NCBI GenBank assembly: GCA_002469605.1
Contig: DKMV01000192.1
Location: forward strand, 19,832-27,241
Length of the DNA stretch: 7,410 nucleotides
Direction: 5' to 3'
DNA from: Leclercia sp. UBA7405
GTDB taxonomy: Bacteria; Pseudomonadota; Gammaproteobacteria; Enterobacterales; Enterobacteriaceae
Position 1 is the stretch's first letter; each line of letters opens with the position of its first letter. Shown here piece after piece: positions 1-6,195 of this stretch. A program made the translations under genes and the position numbers. Under the pieces are notes generated by a model. It was not told the origin of the DNA, made no database searches, and worked only from the letters and a program-made list of their open reading frames with translations.

Positions 1-20
1 AGAGGGTTAGGGTGAGGGGC
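1..20. repeat. Edge of a G-rich enterobacterial intergenic repeat, probably the yjbH 3' hairpin
   Basis: The first 20 bases (AGAGGGTTAGGGTGAGGGGC) look like the right half of a dispersed intergenic element that recurs in enterobacterial genomes. In that element a GGGAGAGGG / CCCTCTCCC hairpin is followed by this GGTTAGGGTGAGGGG tail. Recognition is from memory, not from a search. The element lies just past the yjbH stop, where such hairpins often sit and can act as terminators or mRNA 3'-end stabilisers. The partner arm would be outside the window, so no complete hairpin can be shown here. Confidence 0.45.
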
Positions 21-30
21 AAACCGCGTA

Positions 31-2127
31 TCAGCGGAAGTTCACGCTGCGGTCGCTGGTCATATCATACAGCTGGAATTTACGACCCAGCGGCTGACCG
101 CCGTCACGCGTCAGCGGCGTCCAGCCGATGGCCGCCCGGCTGCGGGTCGGGCCTGACGAGAAGAGATCCAGCGGAACAGAAACATACACCCCTTTGGTGA
201 AGTCCCCTTCCCCGTACTCGTCCGGCGAGGCGTTGGTGATGGTGGCATAACCGCCCACCACTACGCCGCTGTCGAAGCGTTTAGAGATATCCAGGGTACC
301 GCCCTTATCCCCCGCCAGATACTGGCCGACGCTCGCTTTCACCAGCACATCCTGGGCAAACGACGGCGTCCAGTAGGCGGTGAGGTGGCCGGTCTTCACG
401 CTGTAGTCGGTGAACTTCATCATGTCCTGGGCGCTGCGCCAGTCGCGCTGTTTCACGTAGTTGGCGTCAAGCCCGAAGGCCCAGTTACTGTCTACCGGAC
501 GATAGAGCACCTCGGCACCCGCCCCGCCGTACATGGTCTCGAGATAACCGCCGTACACCTGACCGTAGAAGCCGTTGCCGAAATACTGGAAATAGTTGGC
601 CTGCAGGTTGTTCACGTAGGCGTCGTTCTGCACATATTCACGCACGTGGGTACGCACGCGCGGCAGCTTCGAGTCGCTCGGCGGGTTGGTGTAGTTAAAT
701 TTGTCGTAGTTGTTGGCAAGGTTGCCGAACAGGCTGCCGGTGGTGAGCAGGTGGTCGGTGACCCACAGATCCGCCGTTGCCATCACGCCCAGCTGGTACA
801 TATAGAAGTTTTCCGGCCCGCCGACGGACTGGTTTAACACCGGATCGATATGGAAATCGAAGCGCGATTTTTCGATATACCAGCCCTGCTCGGTGCGCTC
901 TGGCACGACCGGCTCAAGGCGTTTTTGCACCAGCTCGGTTTCATGCCCCAGCGGTTCGCCTTCGAGATGGCGCTGCAGGCTGGCGACGTCCGTTTCGGTG
1001 GTCACCTGCGGCATATTAAGGCGATTTTCAGTCACGCGGATCGTGCGGATCCCCTCCGGCAGATCGTTCATCACGATCCGGTTAGCGCGCTCGATCCCTT
1101 CCTGCGATTCACGGTATTTCACCTGCTCGCCGGTGACGTACAGGGTATCGCCCTTCACCTGGATCTGCGGATCCGCAAGGCCGGCGTTGTACTTCAGCAG
1201 CGTAAGCTGGTTAGCCACCACCGAGTGCTGGAGGATGGCATCCTGCGGCTGCGGCTGATATTTCGGCCGCGCGTTGTCGTTATAAGAGGGGCGCATGTCG
1301 TTGAAGTTGGTGCGCAGCGTCACGCCGAACATCAGGGTGTTGCCCCGCTCATAGCTGAGGTTGACGTCGGCCCAGTCGGTGACGCGATAAATAGCCCCGA
1401 CGTTAAACTTGCTCTTCTGTTCGATTTTGCCGGCAAACTCTTCGCTGTAGTTATTGCCCTCATACTCCAGCTTCAGGCGCAGCGGCTGCCAGGGGGTCTG
1501 ATACTCCACGCCGCCGAACAGCGAGGCCGGGCCGTGGAACATCTGATCGCCATTAATAGAGCCGGCTTTTTTATAGCTGTTATCGCGGTAGCAGTACTTA
1601 TCGCTGACGGAACAGAACGGGTTGCTAACGTTGCCGCTGGTGCCGAGGTAACCCCAGCCGAGTCCGAGCGAGAAATCAAACGGCCCCCAGGCTTTGCTGG
1701 CAACCAGGTATTCGGCATCGAAAAGCCCGGTACCGCCAATATCCCGCGCGCCGACGGAGACCTGCGGCATCCAGTAGCTCTCTTCCCATAGCCGCAGCTT
1801 TACGTCGAAGGCTTTATCTTTGTAGGTCTGATCGCCAGAGAAGGCCTCCACGCTGCTGTACTTTTTAGTACGCACGTCGGTATAGCGCAGCGTGGTTTCC
1901 AGCCACGGGAACAGCTGCACCGAGGCCGAATAGTAGCGATACTGGTCGTTATCGCGGTAGTTGAGGCTGATCTCCCCTTCACGCGCCATGCGCGCCGTAG
2001 GGGTTTGCAGCAGCCCGACGCCGCCAAAGTCGCCTTGGGAGGGCCCAACGGGAGCCGGAAAGGTTTCTGCATGGCAGGCGGCGCTCACGCACAGCGCCAG
2101 CACGCTATAGAGATAGGTTTTTTTCAT
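31..2127 (-). CDS. yjbH: YjbH, outer-membrane beta-barrel protein of the exopolysaccharide-related yjb operon
   Basis: This 698-aa protein matches the E. coli YjbH length and belongs to the YjbH/GfcD family (older name DUF940). Residues 1-20 form a Sec signal peptide (KK n-region, hydrophobic core, cleavage after ACHA). Residues about 35-280 alternate short amphipathic aromatic strands and turns, as in an outer-membrane barrel. Residues about 300-410 look like a soluble alpha/beta insert, and about 420-698 return to barrel-like strands. The mature protein has only two cysteines, 172 and 179, which could form a disulfide-closed loop. The chain ends VNFR, so the aromatic residue typical of a C-terminal beta-signal is penultimate. 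It is the last gene of the operon: its ATG shares one base with the yjbG TAA (TAATG), and there is no good Shine-Dalgarno, which suggests coupled re-initiation. The family is linked to polysaccharide export or surface assembly; the exact activity is unknown. Confidence 0.95.
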   Translation of the reverse strand: MKKTYLYSVLALCVSAACHAETFPAPVGPSQGDFGGVGLLQTPTARMAREGEISLNYRDNDQYRYYSASVQLFPWLETTLRYTDVRTKKYSSVEAFSGDQTYKDKAFDVKLRLWEESYWMPQVSVGARDIGGTGLFDAEYLVASKAWGPFDFSLGLGWGYLGTSGNVSNPFCSVSDKYCYRDNSYKKAGSINGDQMFHGPASLFGGVEYQTPWQPLRLKLEYEGNNYSEEFAGKIEQKSKFNVGAIYRVTDWADVNLSYERGNTLMFGVTLRTNFNDMRPSYNDNARPKYQPQPQDAILQHSVVANQLTLLKYNAGLADPQIQVKGDTLYVTGEQVKYRESQEGIERANRIVMNDLPEGIRTIRVTENRLNMPQVTTETDVASLQRHLEGEPLGHETELVQKRLEPVVPERTEQGWYIEKSRFDFHIDPVLNQSVGGPENFYMYQLGVMATADLWVTDHLLTTGSLFGNLANNYDKFNYTNPPSDSKLPRVRTHVREYVQNDAYVNNLQANYFQYFGNGFYGQVYGGYLETMYGGAGAEVLYRPVDSNWAFGLDANYVKQRDWRSAQDMMKFTDYSVKTGHLTAYWTPSFAQDVLVKASVGQYLAGDKGGTLDISKRFDSGVVVGGYATITNASPDEYGEGDFTKGVYVSVPLDLFSSGPTRSRAAIGWTPLTRDGGQPLGRKFQLYDMTSDRSVNFR

Positions 2128-2864
2128 TAATGCGGTATCCGATGCGTCAGGGAGTGAAGGATGTCGGCATCGAGACCGTCATACGCTTTCGTCCAGAAAT
2201 GATCGGCAAAGCCGACAAAAATCACGCTGCCAGGCATAGGCTCCACATGACGCTTGTTCCAGTAAGCCACGGGTACGCGCTGCGTCTCGCCGTCAGGATA
2301 GACCACCCACGCATAGCTCTTTTCGGCGCCGGCCAGCAGGCTCTGATCGTCGAGATAGCTCGCGACATCCCGCCCCGGCGTAAATGGCTTGCTGCCCGGG
2401 CTGCTGACCAGCCCCATCACCGTCACCGTGGTGGGCTTAGCCGGGATCCACAGGCTGTACTCTCCCTGCAGGGCCGGGTTGCCCAGATCCGTCACCCGCA
2501 CCTTGTCGGGATCGAGGTTCACCAGCTGGCGGCCGGTCACCTCAATGGCCTGCAGCTGCTGGCGCAGGCTGTTAATGGCCGCAGTGTCATCGCCCGATTC
2601 TTCACCGGCAAGTCCGGCGAGCCTGGCCAGCAGCGCCTGATGCTGCTGCTGCGCCCGTACCGTCGCCTGCTGCTCGCTAATCACCGCTCCCGGCCACCAG
2701 CTGTTGGCCAGACGCGGCTGCCCGACCAGGTCGATCAGGTGTTCCGCATTCGATAAGGTTTTTGGCTCTTTGCTCTCCGGGGTCCAGACCTTGACCGTAC
2801 CCGCCGCCCACGCCAGCGGCGTGGAGAGGCACATCAGCAGCGTCACGCAGAGTTTCAGATTCAT
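2127..2864 (-). CDS. yjbG: YjbG, periplasmic GfcC-like protein
   Basis: This 245-aa protein is the YjbG/GfcC family (older name DUF1017). A signal peptide spans residues 1-20, with cleavage expected after AWA. Residues about 24-57 resemble a first beta-grasp unit. Residues about 60-115 are rich in Gln, Ala, Leu and charged residues and likely form a helical hairpin. Residues about 140-218 (VTVMGLV, the GRDVASYL region, the YPDG turn, GSVIFVGF) resemble the second beta-grasp domain, related to those of Wza-type polysaccharide export proteins. This architecture is known for GfcC; assigning it here is inference from pattern. The ATG overlaps the yjbF TGA by 4 nt (ATGA) and only a weak AAGG lies about 10 nt upstream, so translational coupling to yjbF is likely. 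It presumably works in the periplasm with lipoprotein YjbF and barrel YjbH. Confidence 0.95.
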   Translation of the reverse strand: MNLKLCVTLLMCLSTPLAWAAGTVKVWTPESKEPKTLSNAEHLIDLVGQPRLANSWWPGAVISEQQATVRAQQQHQALLARLAGLAGEESGDDTAAINSLRQQLQAIEVTGRQLVNLDPDKVRVTDLGNPALQGEYSLWIPAKPTTVTVMGLVSSPGSKPFTPGRDVASYLDDQSLLAGAEKSYAWVVYPDGETQRVPVAYWNKRHVEPMPGSVIFVGFADHFWTKAYDGLDADILHSLTHRIPH

Positions 2865-3499
2865 TGTTTCGCGGCCTTAATCAGAGTGGTTTTCACCGGG
2901 AAGAAGCCGGCGCCCAGATATTGCAGCGACTGGCGGATATGGCCTTCGTCATCCACCCAGTAGCGGTTATGCCAGCTCGCCTGGTCGGTGGTCACGGCCT
3001 CATCCAGCACGCGGACGCTGGTTTCGTCGCTGCCCACCTTCACGCTGTCGGTGCCGTCCCAGCTAAAGACGGAGCGTGCGGTGGCGTAGCGTACCTGCTT
3101 GTGCTCGGTCCAGCCCATGGTGCGCGTCCAGCTGGCGCCGTCGGTAATCTGATTCGGTTTACTCAGCGGGTCCTCTGCGAGGTTGTTCACCTCCAGCAGG
3201 TTATCGCCGCCAAGCAGGGTTTTTACGATGCGGTTATGCTGCGTAACTATGGTGGCCTGATCCTGGGTCACCCATTTCTGCTGCCCGTTTTCATCGAACG
3301 CGAGTACCACAAAGAGCTGCGGACCCTCGTTTAACTGCATGTACTGGCTGGCATAAGGCATATTCTGGATATCGTCATCCGTCAGCTGTACGCCGGGGGT
3401 GCCGAACATGCTGTCCCACAGTGAGTTTCCCAGCCCTTTGGTGGTGGCTGAGCACGCCTGTAAAAGCAGGCAAATCAAAAGGATTGCAGGTCGCTTCAC
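2861..3499 (-). CDS. yjbF: YjbF, outer-membrane lipoprotein (GfcB/YmcC family)
   Basis: This 212-aa lipoprotein matches the E. coli YjbF length and the GfcB/YmcC family. The signal peptide (MKRP then a Leu/Ile run) ends in the lipobox LQAC, making Cys16 the lipidated residue. Ser at +2, not Asp, predicts Lol-dependent sorting to the outer membrane. The rest is a predicted periplasmic beta-rich domain with family-like stretches near residues 23-50 (GNSLWDS, GVQLTDDDI), 125-146 (WTRTMGWTE, RYATARSVF) and 176-190 (WHNRYWVDDEG). The start codon is GTG. It is chosen because a GGAG Shine-Dalgarno lies 7 nt upstream and the lipoprotein signal begins right at this codon. The gene starts 63 nt after the yjbE stop, past a UUCG hairpin, and overlaps yjbG by 4 nt. 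A role in exopolysaccharide production is known for the operon; the biochemical role is not. Confidence 0.95.
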   Translation of the reverse strand: MKRPAILLICLLLQACSATTKGLGNSLWDSMFGTPGVQLTDDDIQNMPYASQYMQLNEGPQLFVVLAFDENGQQKWVTQDQATIVTQHNRIVKTLLGGDNLLEVNNLAEDPLSKPNQITDGASWTRTMGWTEHKQVRYATARSVFSWDGTDSVKVGSDETSVRVLDEAVTTDQASWHNRYWVDDEGHIRQSLQYLGAGFFPVKTTLIKAAKQ

Positions 3500-3506
3500 G
3501 ACTCTT

Positions 3507-3510
3507 CTCC
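3507..3510 (-). promoter_or_regulatory. Shine-Dalgarno supporting the GTG start of yjbF
   Basis: On the minus strand GGAG lies 7 nt before the GTG at 3499-3497. It is the only good ribosome binding site in this stretch, and it supports the non-ATG start. Confidence 0.75.
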
Positions 3511-3522
3511 GAAGGGGCTAAA

Positions 3523-3544
3523 TAACCACACCGAAGTGTGGTTA
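3523..3544 (-). terminator. UUCG-tetraloop hairpin between yjbE and yjbF, possible leaky terminator or mRNA stabiliser
   Basis: On the minus strand a perfect 9-bp stem (TAACCACAC and GTGTGGTTA) closes a TTCG loop, giving the exceptionally stable C(UUCG)G tetraloop. It starts 18 nt after the yjbE stop and is followed by TTTAGCCCC, so the U-tract is short and interrupted. A full terminator is therefore doubtful. The likely roles are partial termination or a 3' barrier to exonucleases, either of which would make yjbE transcript more abundant than yjbFGH. The hairpin is seen directly; the function is inferred. Confidence 0.6.
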
Positions 3545-3562
3545 GGGTTAGAACACCCGCTA

Positions 3563-3805
3563 TTACTGGGTGCTTGTGGTGGTAGTGGTTGTGGTTCCGG
3601 TATTGGAGCCATCACCGCCACCGGTTGCCGCCAGAGCGACACCCACGGCCGAGCCTACGGTGCTGGTTGCGGTTGCGGTAGAACTCCCCGCAGACGCAGA
3701 CGTCGCAGCCGAGCCTGCAGCTTCACCGACCTGAACCGGAGCCGCATACACCGACGTTGCCGCAAGCGCAGATATGGCAAAAATGCCATAAAGTACTTTC
3801 TTCAT
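3563..3805 (-). CDS. yjbE: YjbE, small secreted Ala/Thr/Ser/Gly-rich protein
   Basis: This 80-aa protein has the E. coli YjbE length and is nearly identical to the K-12 sequence as remembered, including the tail GGGDGSNTG followed by seven threonines and STQ. The signal peptide covers residues 1-21 (MKK, hydrophobic core, cleavage after VYA). The 59-residue mature chain is almost entirely Ala, Thr, Ser, Gly and Val. It has one Glu and one Asp, no Lys or Arg, no aromatics and no Cys. This low-complexity composition is shared with the paralogue GfcA. The ATG is preceded by GAAGGGAAA, with the G run 8 nt upstream. It is the first gene of the yjbEFGH operon and is exported to the periplasm or beyond. 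No enzymatic fold is apparent; a structural or surface role is a guess. Confidence 0.93.
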   Translation of the reverse strand: MKKVLYGIFAISALAATSVYAAPVQVGEAAGSAATSASAGSSTATATSTVGSAVGVALAATGGGDGSNTGTTTTTTTSTQ

Positions 3806-3864
3806 AACAATTTCCCTTCAATGAATGAATGGAGATGTGCCCAAAAGAAATTCAGGCGGGATCG

Positions 3865-3870
3865 AGTATA
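3865..3870 (-). promoter_or_regulatory. Possible alternative -10 element (TATACT) closer to yjbE
   Basis: TATACT on the minus strand matches 5 of 6 bases of the sigma70 -10 consensus. No good -35 lies 16-18 nt upstream. It would need an activator, or it may simply be part of the inverted GTATACTC copy. A start from here would give a leader of about 55 nt. Confidence 0.25.
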
Positions 3871-3991
3871 CACAACTAAAGCAGAGGGTTTGCGGTAGCG
3901 GGAAATAGCAAATAGGTTTTCAGATAATTAGATGTAGGGATATAAATAGAATAATTTAATTTTAATAAATCATTATATTTCAGATAGTTAA

Positions 3992-4020
3992 AATATAAGA
4001 AGTACTGATGCTGCTGCGTA
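3992..4020 (-). promoter_or_regulatory. Candidate sigma70 promoter of the yjbEFGH operon
   Basis: On the minus strand the -10 is TATATT (3997-3992, 5 of 6 consensus) with a 17-nt spacer to a poor -35, TACGCA (4020-4015). The poor -35 overlaps the RcsB-like box, the arrangement expected of an activator-dependent promoter where RcsB contacts RNA polymerase at -35. The start point would lie near 3985, about 180 nt from the yjbE ATG. Predicted from sequence only. Confidence 0.45.
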
Positions 4021-4028
4021 TACTCCTA
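4015..4028 (-). promoter_or_regulatory. RcsB/RcsAB-like box upstream of yjbE
   Basis: The plus-strand 14-mer TGCGTATACTCCTA matches the RcsAB box consensus TAAGAATATTCCTA at 10 of 14 positions, with the TCCTA half complete. It overlaps the -35 of the candidate yjbE promoter. In E. coli, yjbEFGH is known to be under Rcs phosphorelay control, which supports this assignment. The match is counted by eye; binding is inferred. Confidence 0.5.
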
Positions 4029-4124
4029 AAATAAACCCCGGCAACCATTGGGTTATTTGACCTTTTCAGATAAAACTCATAATAGAAATTTGCGTAAGGT
4101 AACGGACAACAGGAATTATCCGAT

Positions 4125-4151
4125 AAAAAAATGCCGGCATATCTGCCGGCA
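4125..4151 (-). terminator. Intrinsic terminator of pgi
   Basis: On the minus strand, 18 nt past the pgi stop, TGCCGGCA pairs with a second TGCCGGCA across a GATA loop, giving a perfect 8-bp GC-rich stem. Seven consecutive T follow. Each arm is itself palindromic. The plus strand lacks a T-run after the hairpin, so it should stop only leftward transcription and insulate yjbEFGH from pgi read-through. Confidence 0.92.
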
Positions 4152-4169
4152 CTGTTTATGACTTATTTA

Positions 4170-5819
4170 TTACGCGCGCCAGGCTTTATAACGGTTAATC
4201 AGGCCGTTGGTGGAGCTGTCGTGGCTGGCAATATCTTTATCATCATTCAGCTCTGGCAGAATGCGATTTGCCAGCTGTTTGCCCAGCTCTACGCCCCACT
4301 GGTCAAAGGTGAAGATATTCAGGATAGCGCCCTGGGTGAAGATTTTGTGCTCGTACAGGGCAATCAGCGCGCCCAGGCTGAACGGGGTGATTTCGCGCAG
4401 CAGGATGGAGTTGGTCGGGCGGTTGCCTTCAAACACCTTAAACGGCACAACGTGTTCCAGCGTGGCCGGATCTTTACCCTGGTCGCGGTACTCCTGCTCA
4501 ACCACCTCGCGGGATTTACCAAAGGCCAGCGCCTCGGTCTGGGCGAAGAAGTTAGAGAGCAGCTTCTGGTGGTGGTCGGAAAGCGCGTTATGGGTAATTG
4601 CCGGAGCGATGAAATCGCAAGGGACCATTTTGGTACCCTGGTGGATCAGCTGATAGAACGCGTGCTGACCGTTGGTGCCCGGCTCGCCCCAGATAATCGG
4701 GCCAGTCTGGTAATCCACGGCGTTGCCATTACGGTCAACGTATTTGCCGTTAGATTCCATGTTGCCCTGCTGGAAGTAGGCCGCAAAGCGGTGCATGTAC
4801 TGGTCGTACGGCAGGATCGCTTCGGTCTCGGCACCAAAGAAGTTGTTGTACCAGATGCCGATCAGCGCCAGCAGTACCGGCAGGTTTTTCTCAGGCGCGG
4901 TGGTGGAGAAGTGCTTATCCATCGCGTGGGCGCCGGAGAGCAGCTCAACGAAGTTGTCGTAGCCTACGGAGAGGATAATCGACAGGCCAATCGCGGACCA
5001 CAGGGAGTAACGGCCGCCGACCCAGTCCCAGAATTCGAACATGTTGGCGGTGTCGATACCGAACTCGCCCACCGCTTTAGCGTTGGTGGAGAGCGCCGCG
5101 AAGTGTTTCGCCACGTGCTGCTCATCGCCAGCGGTCTTCAGGAACCAGTCGCGCGCGCTGTGGGCGTTGGTCATGGTTTCCTGGGTGGTGAAGGTCTTGG
5201 AGGCGACCAGGAACAGGGTGGTTTCCGGGTTCACTTTCTTCAGCACTTCGGCGATGTGGGTGCCATCGACGTTAGAGACAAAGTGCATATTCAGATGGTT
5301 TTTGTACGGGCGCAGCGCTTCGGTCACCATGAACGGACCCAGGTCGGAGCCGCCGATACCGATGTTCACCACGTCGGTGATCGCTTTACCGGTGTAGCCT
5401 TTCCAGCTGCCGGAGATAATGGCTTCAGAGAAGGTTTTCATCTTCTCCAGCACCGCGTTCACTTCCGGCATCACATCTTTGCCGTCGACGATAATCGGCG
5501 TATTGCTACGGTTACGCAGGGCCACGTGCAGCACGGCGCGGTCTTCGGTGCGGTTGATCTTCTCACCGGAGAACATGGATTTGATCGCCCCTGCCAGATC
5601 GGTCTCTTTCGCCAGATCCTGCAGTTTTGCCAGCGTCTCTTCAGTAATGCGGTTTTTGGAGAAATCCACCAGCATCTGATCGTCAAAGGTGGCGGAGAAC
5701 TTACTGAAACGCTCAGGGTCTTTTGCGAACAGATCCGCAATCGACACCTCTTTCATTTCTTCAAAATGTTTCTGTAGTGCCTGCCAGGCTGAAGTCTGCG
5801 TTGGGTTGATGTTTTTCAT
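4170..5819 (-). CDS. pgi: Glucose-6-phosphate isomerase
   Basis: Pgi interconverts glucose 6-phosphate and fructose 6-phosphate in the cytosol, at the entry to glycolysis and in gluconeogenesis. The 549-aa product equals the E. coli length and is near-identical to it as remembered. The N-terminal SIS region includes the sugar-phosphate loop GIGGSDLG (residues 154-161). PGI signature 1 is [14 protein letters not shown] (265-278) and signature 2 is at about 498-514, including [10 protein letters not shown]. The catalytic residues of the E. coli enzyme, Glu355, His386 and Lys514, are all present at the same numbers. The open frame extends 84 codons further upstream, but the start is set at MKNINPTQT because that is the conserved N-terminus; a modest AGAAGAG lies upstream. 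It is followed by a strong terminator, so it is probably monocistronic, and it is divergent from lysC. Confidence 0.98.
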   Translation of the reverse strand: MKNINPTQTSAWQALQKHFEEMKEVSIADLFAKDPERFSKFSATFDDQMLVDFSKNRITEETLAKLQDLAKETDLAGAIKSMFSGEKINRTEDRAVLHVALRNRSNTPIIVDGKDVMPEVNAVLEKMKTFSEAIISGSWKGYTGKAITDVVNIGIGGSDLGPFMVTEALRPYKNHLNMHFVSNVDGTHIAEVLKKVNPETTLFLVASKTFTTQETMTNAHSARDWFLKTAGDEQHVAKHFAALSTNAKAVGEFGIDTANMFEFWDWVGGRYSLWSAIGLSIILSVGYDNFVELLSGAHAMDKHFSTTAPEKNLPVLLALIGIWYNNFFGAETEAILPYDQYMHRFAAYFQQGNMESNGKYVDRNGNAVDYQTGPIIWGEPGTNGQHAFYQLIHQGTKMVPCDFIAPAITHNALSDHHQKLLSNFFAQTEALAFGKSREVVEQEYRDQGKDPATLEHVVPFKVFEGNRPTNSILLREITPFSLGALIALYEHKIFTQGAILNIFTFDQWGVELGKQLANRILPELNDDKDIASHDSSTNGLINRYKAWRA

Positions 5820-5858
5820 AGCAATACTCTTCTGAAGTGAGAATTGTGACTGCGGTCG

Positions 5859-5888
5859 ATTGTAGCGCCTGCGCACGGAAATTGTGAT
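5859..5888 (-). promoter_or_regulatory. Candidate pgi promoter
   Basis: On the minus strand TACAAT (5864-5859, 5 of 6 for -10) lies 18 nt after ATCACA (5888-5883, 4 of 6 for -35). Transcription would begin near 5852, leaving a leader of about 33 nt before the pgi ATG. Another possible pair, TTGATG and CATAAA, lies farther upstream at a 16-nt spacing. Prediction only. Confidence 0.4.
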
Positions 5889-6081
5889 GGTTTTTATGCC
5901 ATTGCCCTGGTCTGCATCAAACGCGCGTGAAAAGACCCGACAAGTATAGCTGCTGGATCCCGCCTCTGAAGGCGGTGGAATATGGTCCGGTAAGGGCAAA
6001 AACGGAGGATAAAATAATGGCCTGTTATTAGTCCTGTTACTGAGGGGTACCCCCCCATGAAAAATCCGCATAATCCCAGCA

Positions 6082-6110
6082 TTGACAGGACTTCCCCCGC
6101 ATTTTATTTA
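6082..6110 (+). promoter_or_regulatory. Candidate lysC promoter with perfect -35
   Basis: TTGACA at 6082-6087 is a perfect sigma70 -35. At a 17-nt spacing the -10 would be TATTTA (6105-6110), a weak match inside an AT-rich run (ATTTTATTTATAG). The start point would be near 6117, giving a leader of about 80 nt. That is far shorter than the roughly 300-nt riboswitch leader of E. coli lysC. Confidence 0.5.
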
Positions 6111-6186
6111 TAGGGCCGTATTTTGCGCCTGCACCTGCTTCCGTTTTCAATCTTGTGCCAAGGTCGCGCTATTCATTCCCTGACAC

Positions 6187-6190
6187 GAGG
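6187..6190 (+). promoter_or_regulatory. lysC ribosome binding site
   Basis: GAGG lies 5 nt before the ATG at 6196. The surrounding CCCTGACACGAGGT matches, from memory, the context of the E. coli lysC start and fixes this ATG as the start. Confidence 0.8.
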
Positions 6191-6195
6191 TTGTT

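Larger units (their letters stand above)
3918..4072 (+). repeat. Three direct copies of TTTCAGATA upstream of yjbE
   Basis: The 9-mer TTTCAGATA occurs at 3918-3926, 3978-3986 and 4064-4072, all on the plus strand (TATCTGAAA reading toward yjbE). The first two copies also agree in the following TTA after one differing base. Starts are 60 and 86 bp apart. The copies are exact. Whether they are protein sites, remnants of duplication or chance in AT-rich DNA is not decidable here. Confidence 0.5.
3806..4124. other. AT-rich regulatory region upstream of yjbE, no gene
   Basis: These roughly 320 bases separate the pgi terminator from yjbE. No convincing coding sequence is present. The stretch at about 3900-4010 is very AT-rich, which would suit H-NS-type binding or an easily melted promoter. 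It holds a candidate yjbE promoter with an RcsB-like box, a second GTATACTC copy in inverted orientation near 3864-3874, and three copies of TTTCAGATA. If the upstream promoter is used, the yjbE mRNA leader would be about 180 nt long. Confidence 0.7.
5820..6195. other. Divergent pgi / lysC control region, no lysine riboswitch seen
   Basis: These 376 bases lie between the two divergent starts. No convincing coding sequence is present. They hold candidate promoters for each gene, a short GC-rich inverted repeat (CCGCC / GGCGG around 5960-5975), the palindrome GGGGTACCCC at 6044-6053 running into seven C, and the lysC ribosome binding site. No lysine aptamer (L box) was recognised on the plus strand: its diagnostic AGAGG-C/T-GC element is missing. 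Confidence 0.7.

Noticed and set aside
850..1791. A 313-codon plus-strand open frame antisense to yjbH, with similar shorter ones across yjbF and yjbG
   Set aside because: No ribosome binding site or domain pattern; explained by the codon composition of the opposite strand.
4057..4083. Possible plus-strand promoter (TTGACC and CATAAT) pointing toward the pgi 3' end, as for an antisense or small RNA
   Set aside because: The spacer is only 15 nt, there is no plus-strand terminator downstream, and one of the TTTCAGATA repeats fills the spacer; support is too thin.
4132..4151. Bidirectional terminator
   Set aside because: The T-run exists only on the minus-strand side; the plus-strand side continues CTGTTTATG, so it is one-directional.
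4131..5777. A 548-codon open frame on the plus strand lying antisense to nearly all of pgi
   Set aside because: It begins inside the pgi terminator stem, has no ribosome binding site, and its product looks like no known protein. pgi on the other strand has all catalytic residues. Long antisense frames are a codon-bias by-product in GC-rich enterobacterial genes.
5845..5861. Possible CRP site near the pgi start (TGTGA, 6-nt spacer, TCGAT)
   Set aside because: Only the left half matches the TGTGA-N6-TCACA consensus; too weak to list.
5820..6071. N-terminal extension of Pgi by 84 residues
   Set aside because: The extension is not part of the conserved enzyme, covers the candidate pgi promoter, and the family N-terminus MKNINPTQT begins at 5819 at the normal 549-aa length.
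5894..6082. Small minus-strand open frame in the pgi-lysC gap (62 codons)
   Set aside because: No ribosome binding site and no recognisable motif; it overlaps the lysC -35 and is likely spurious.
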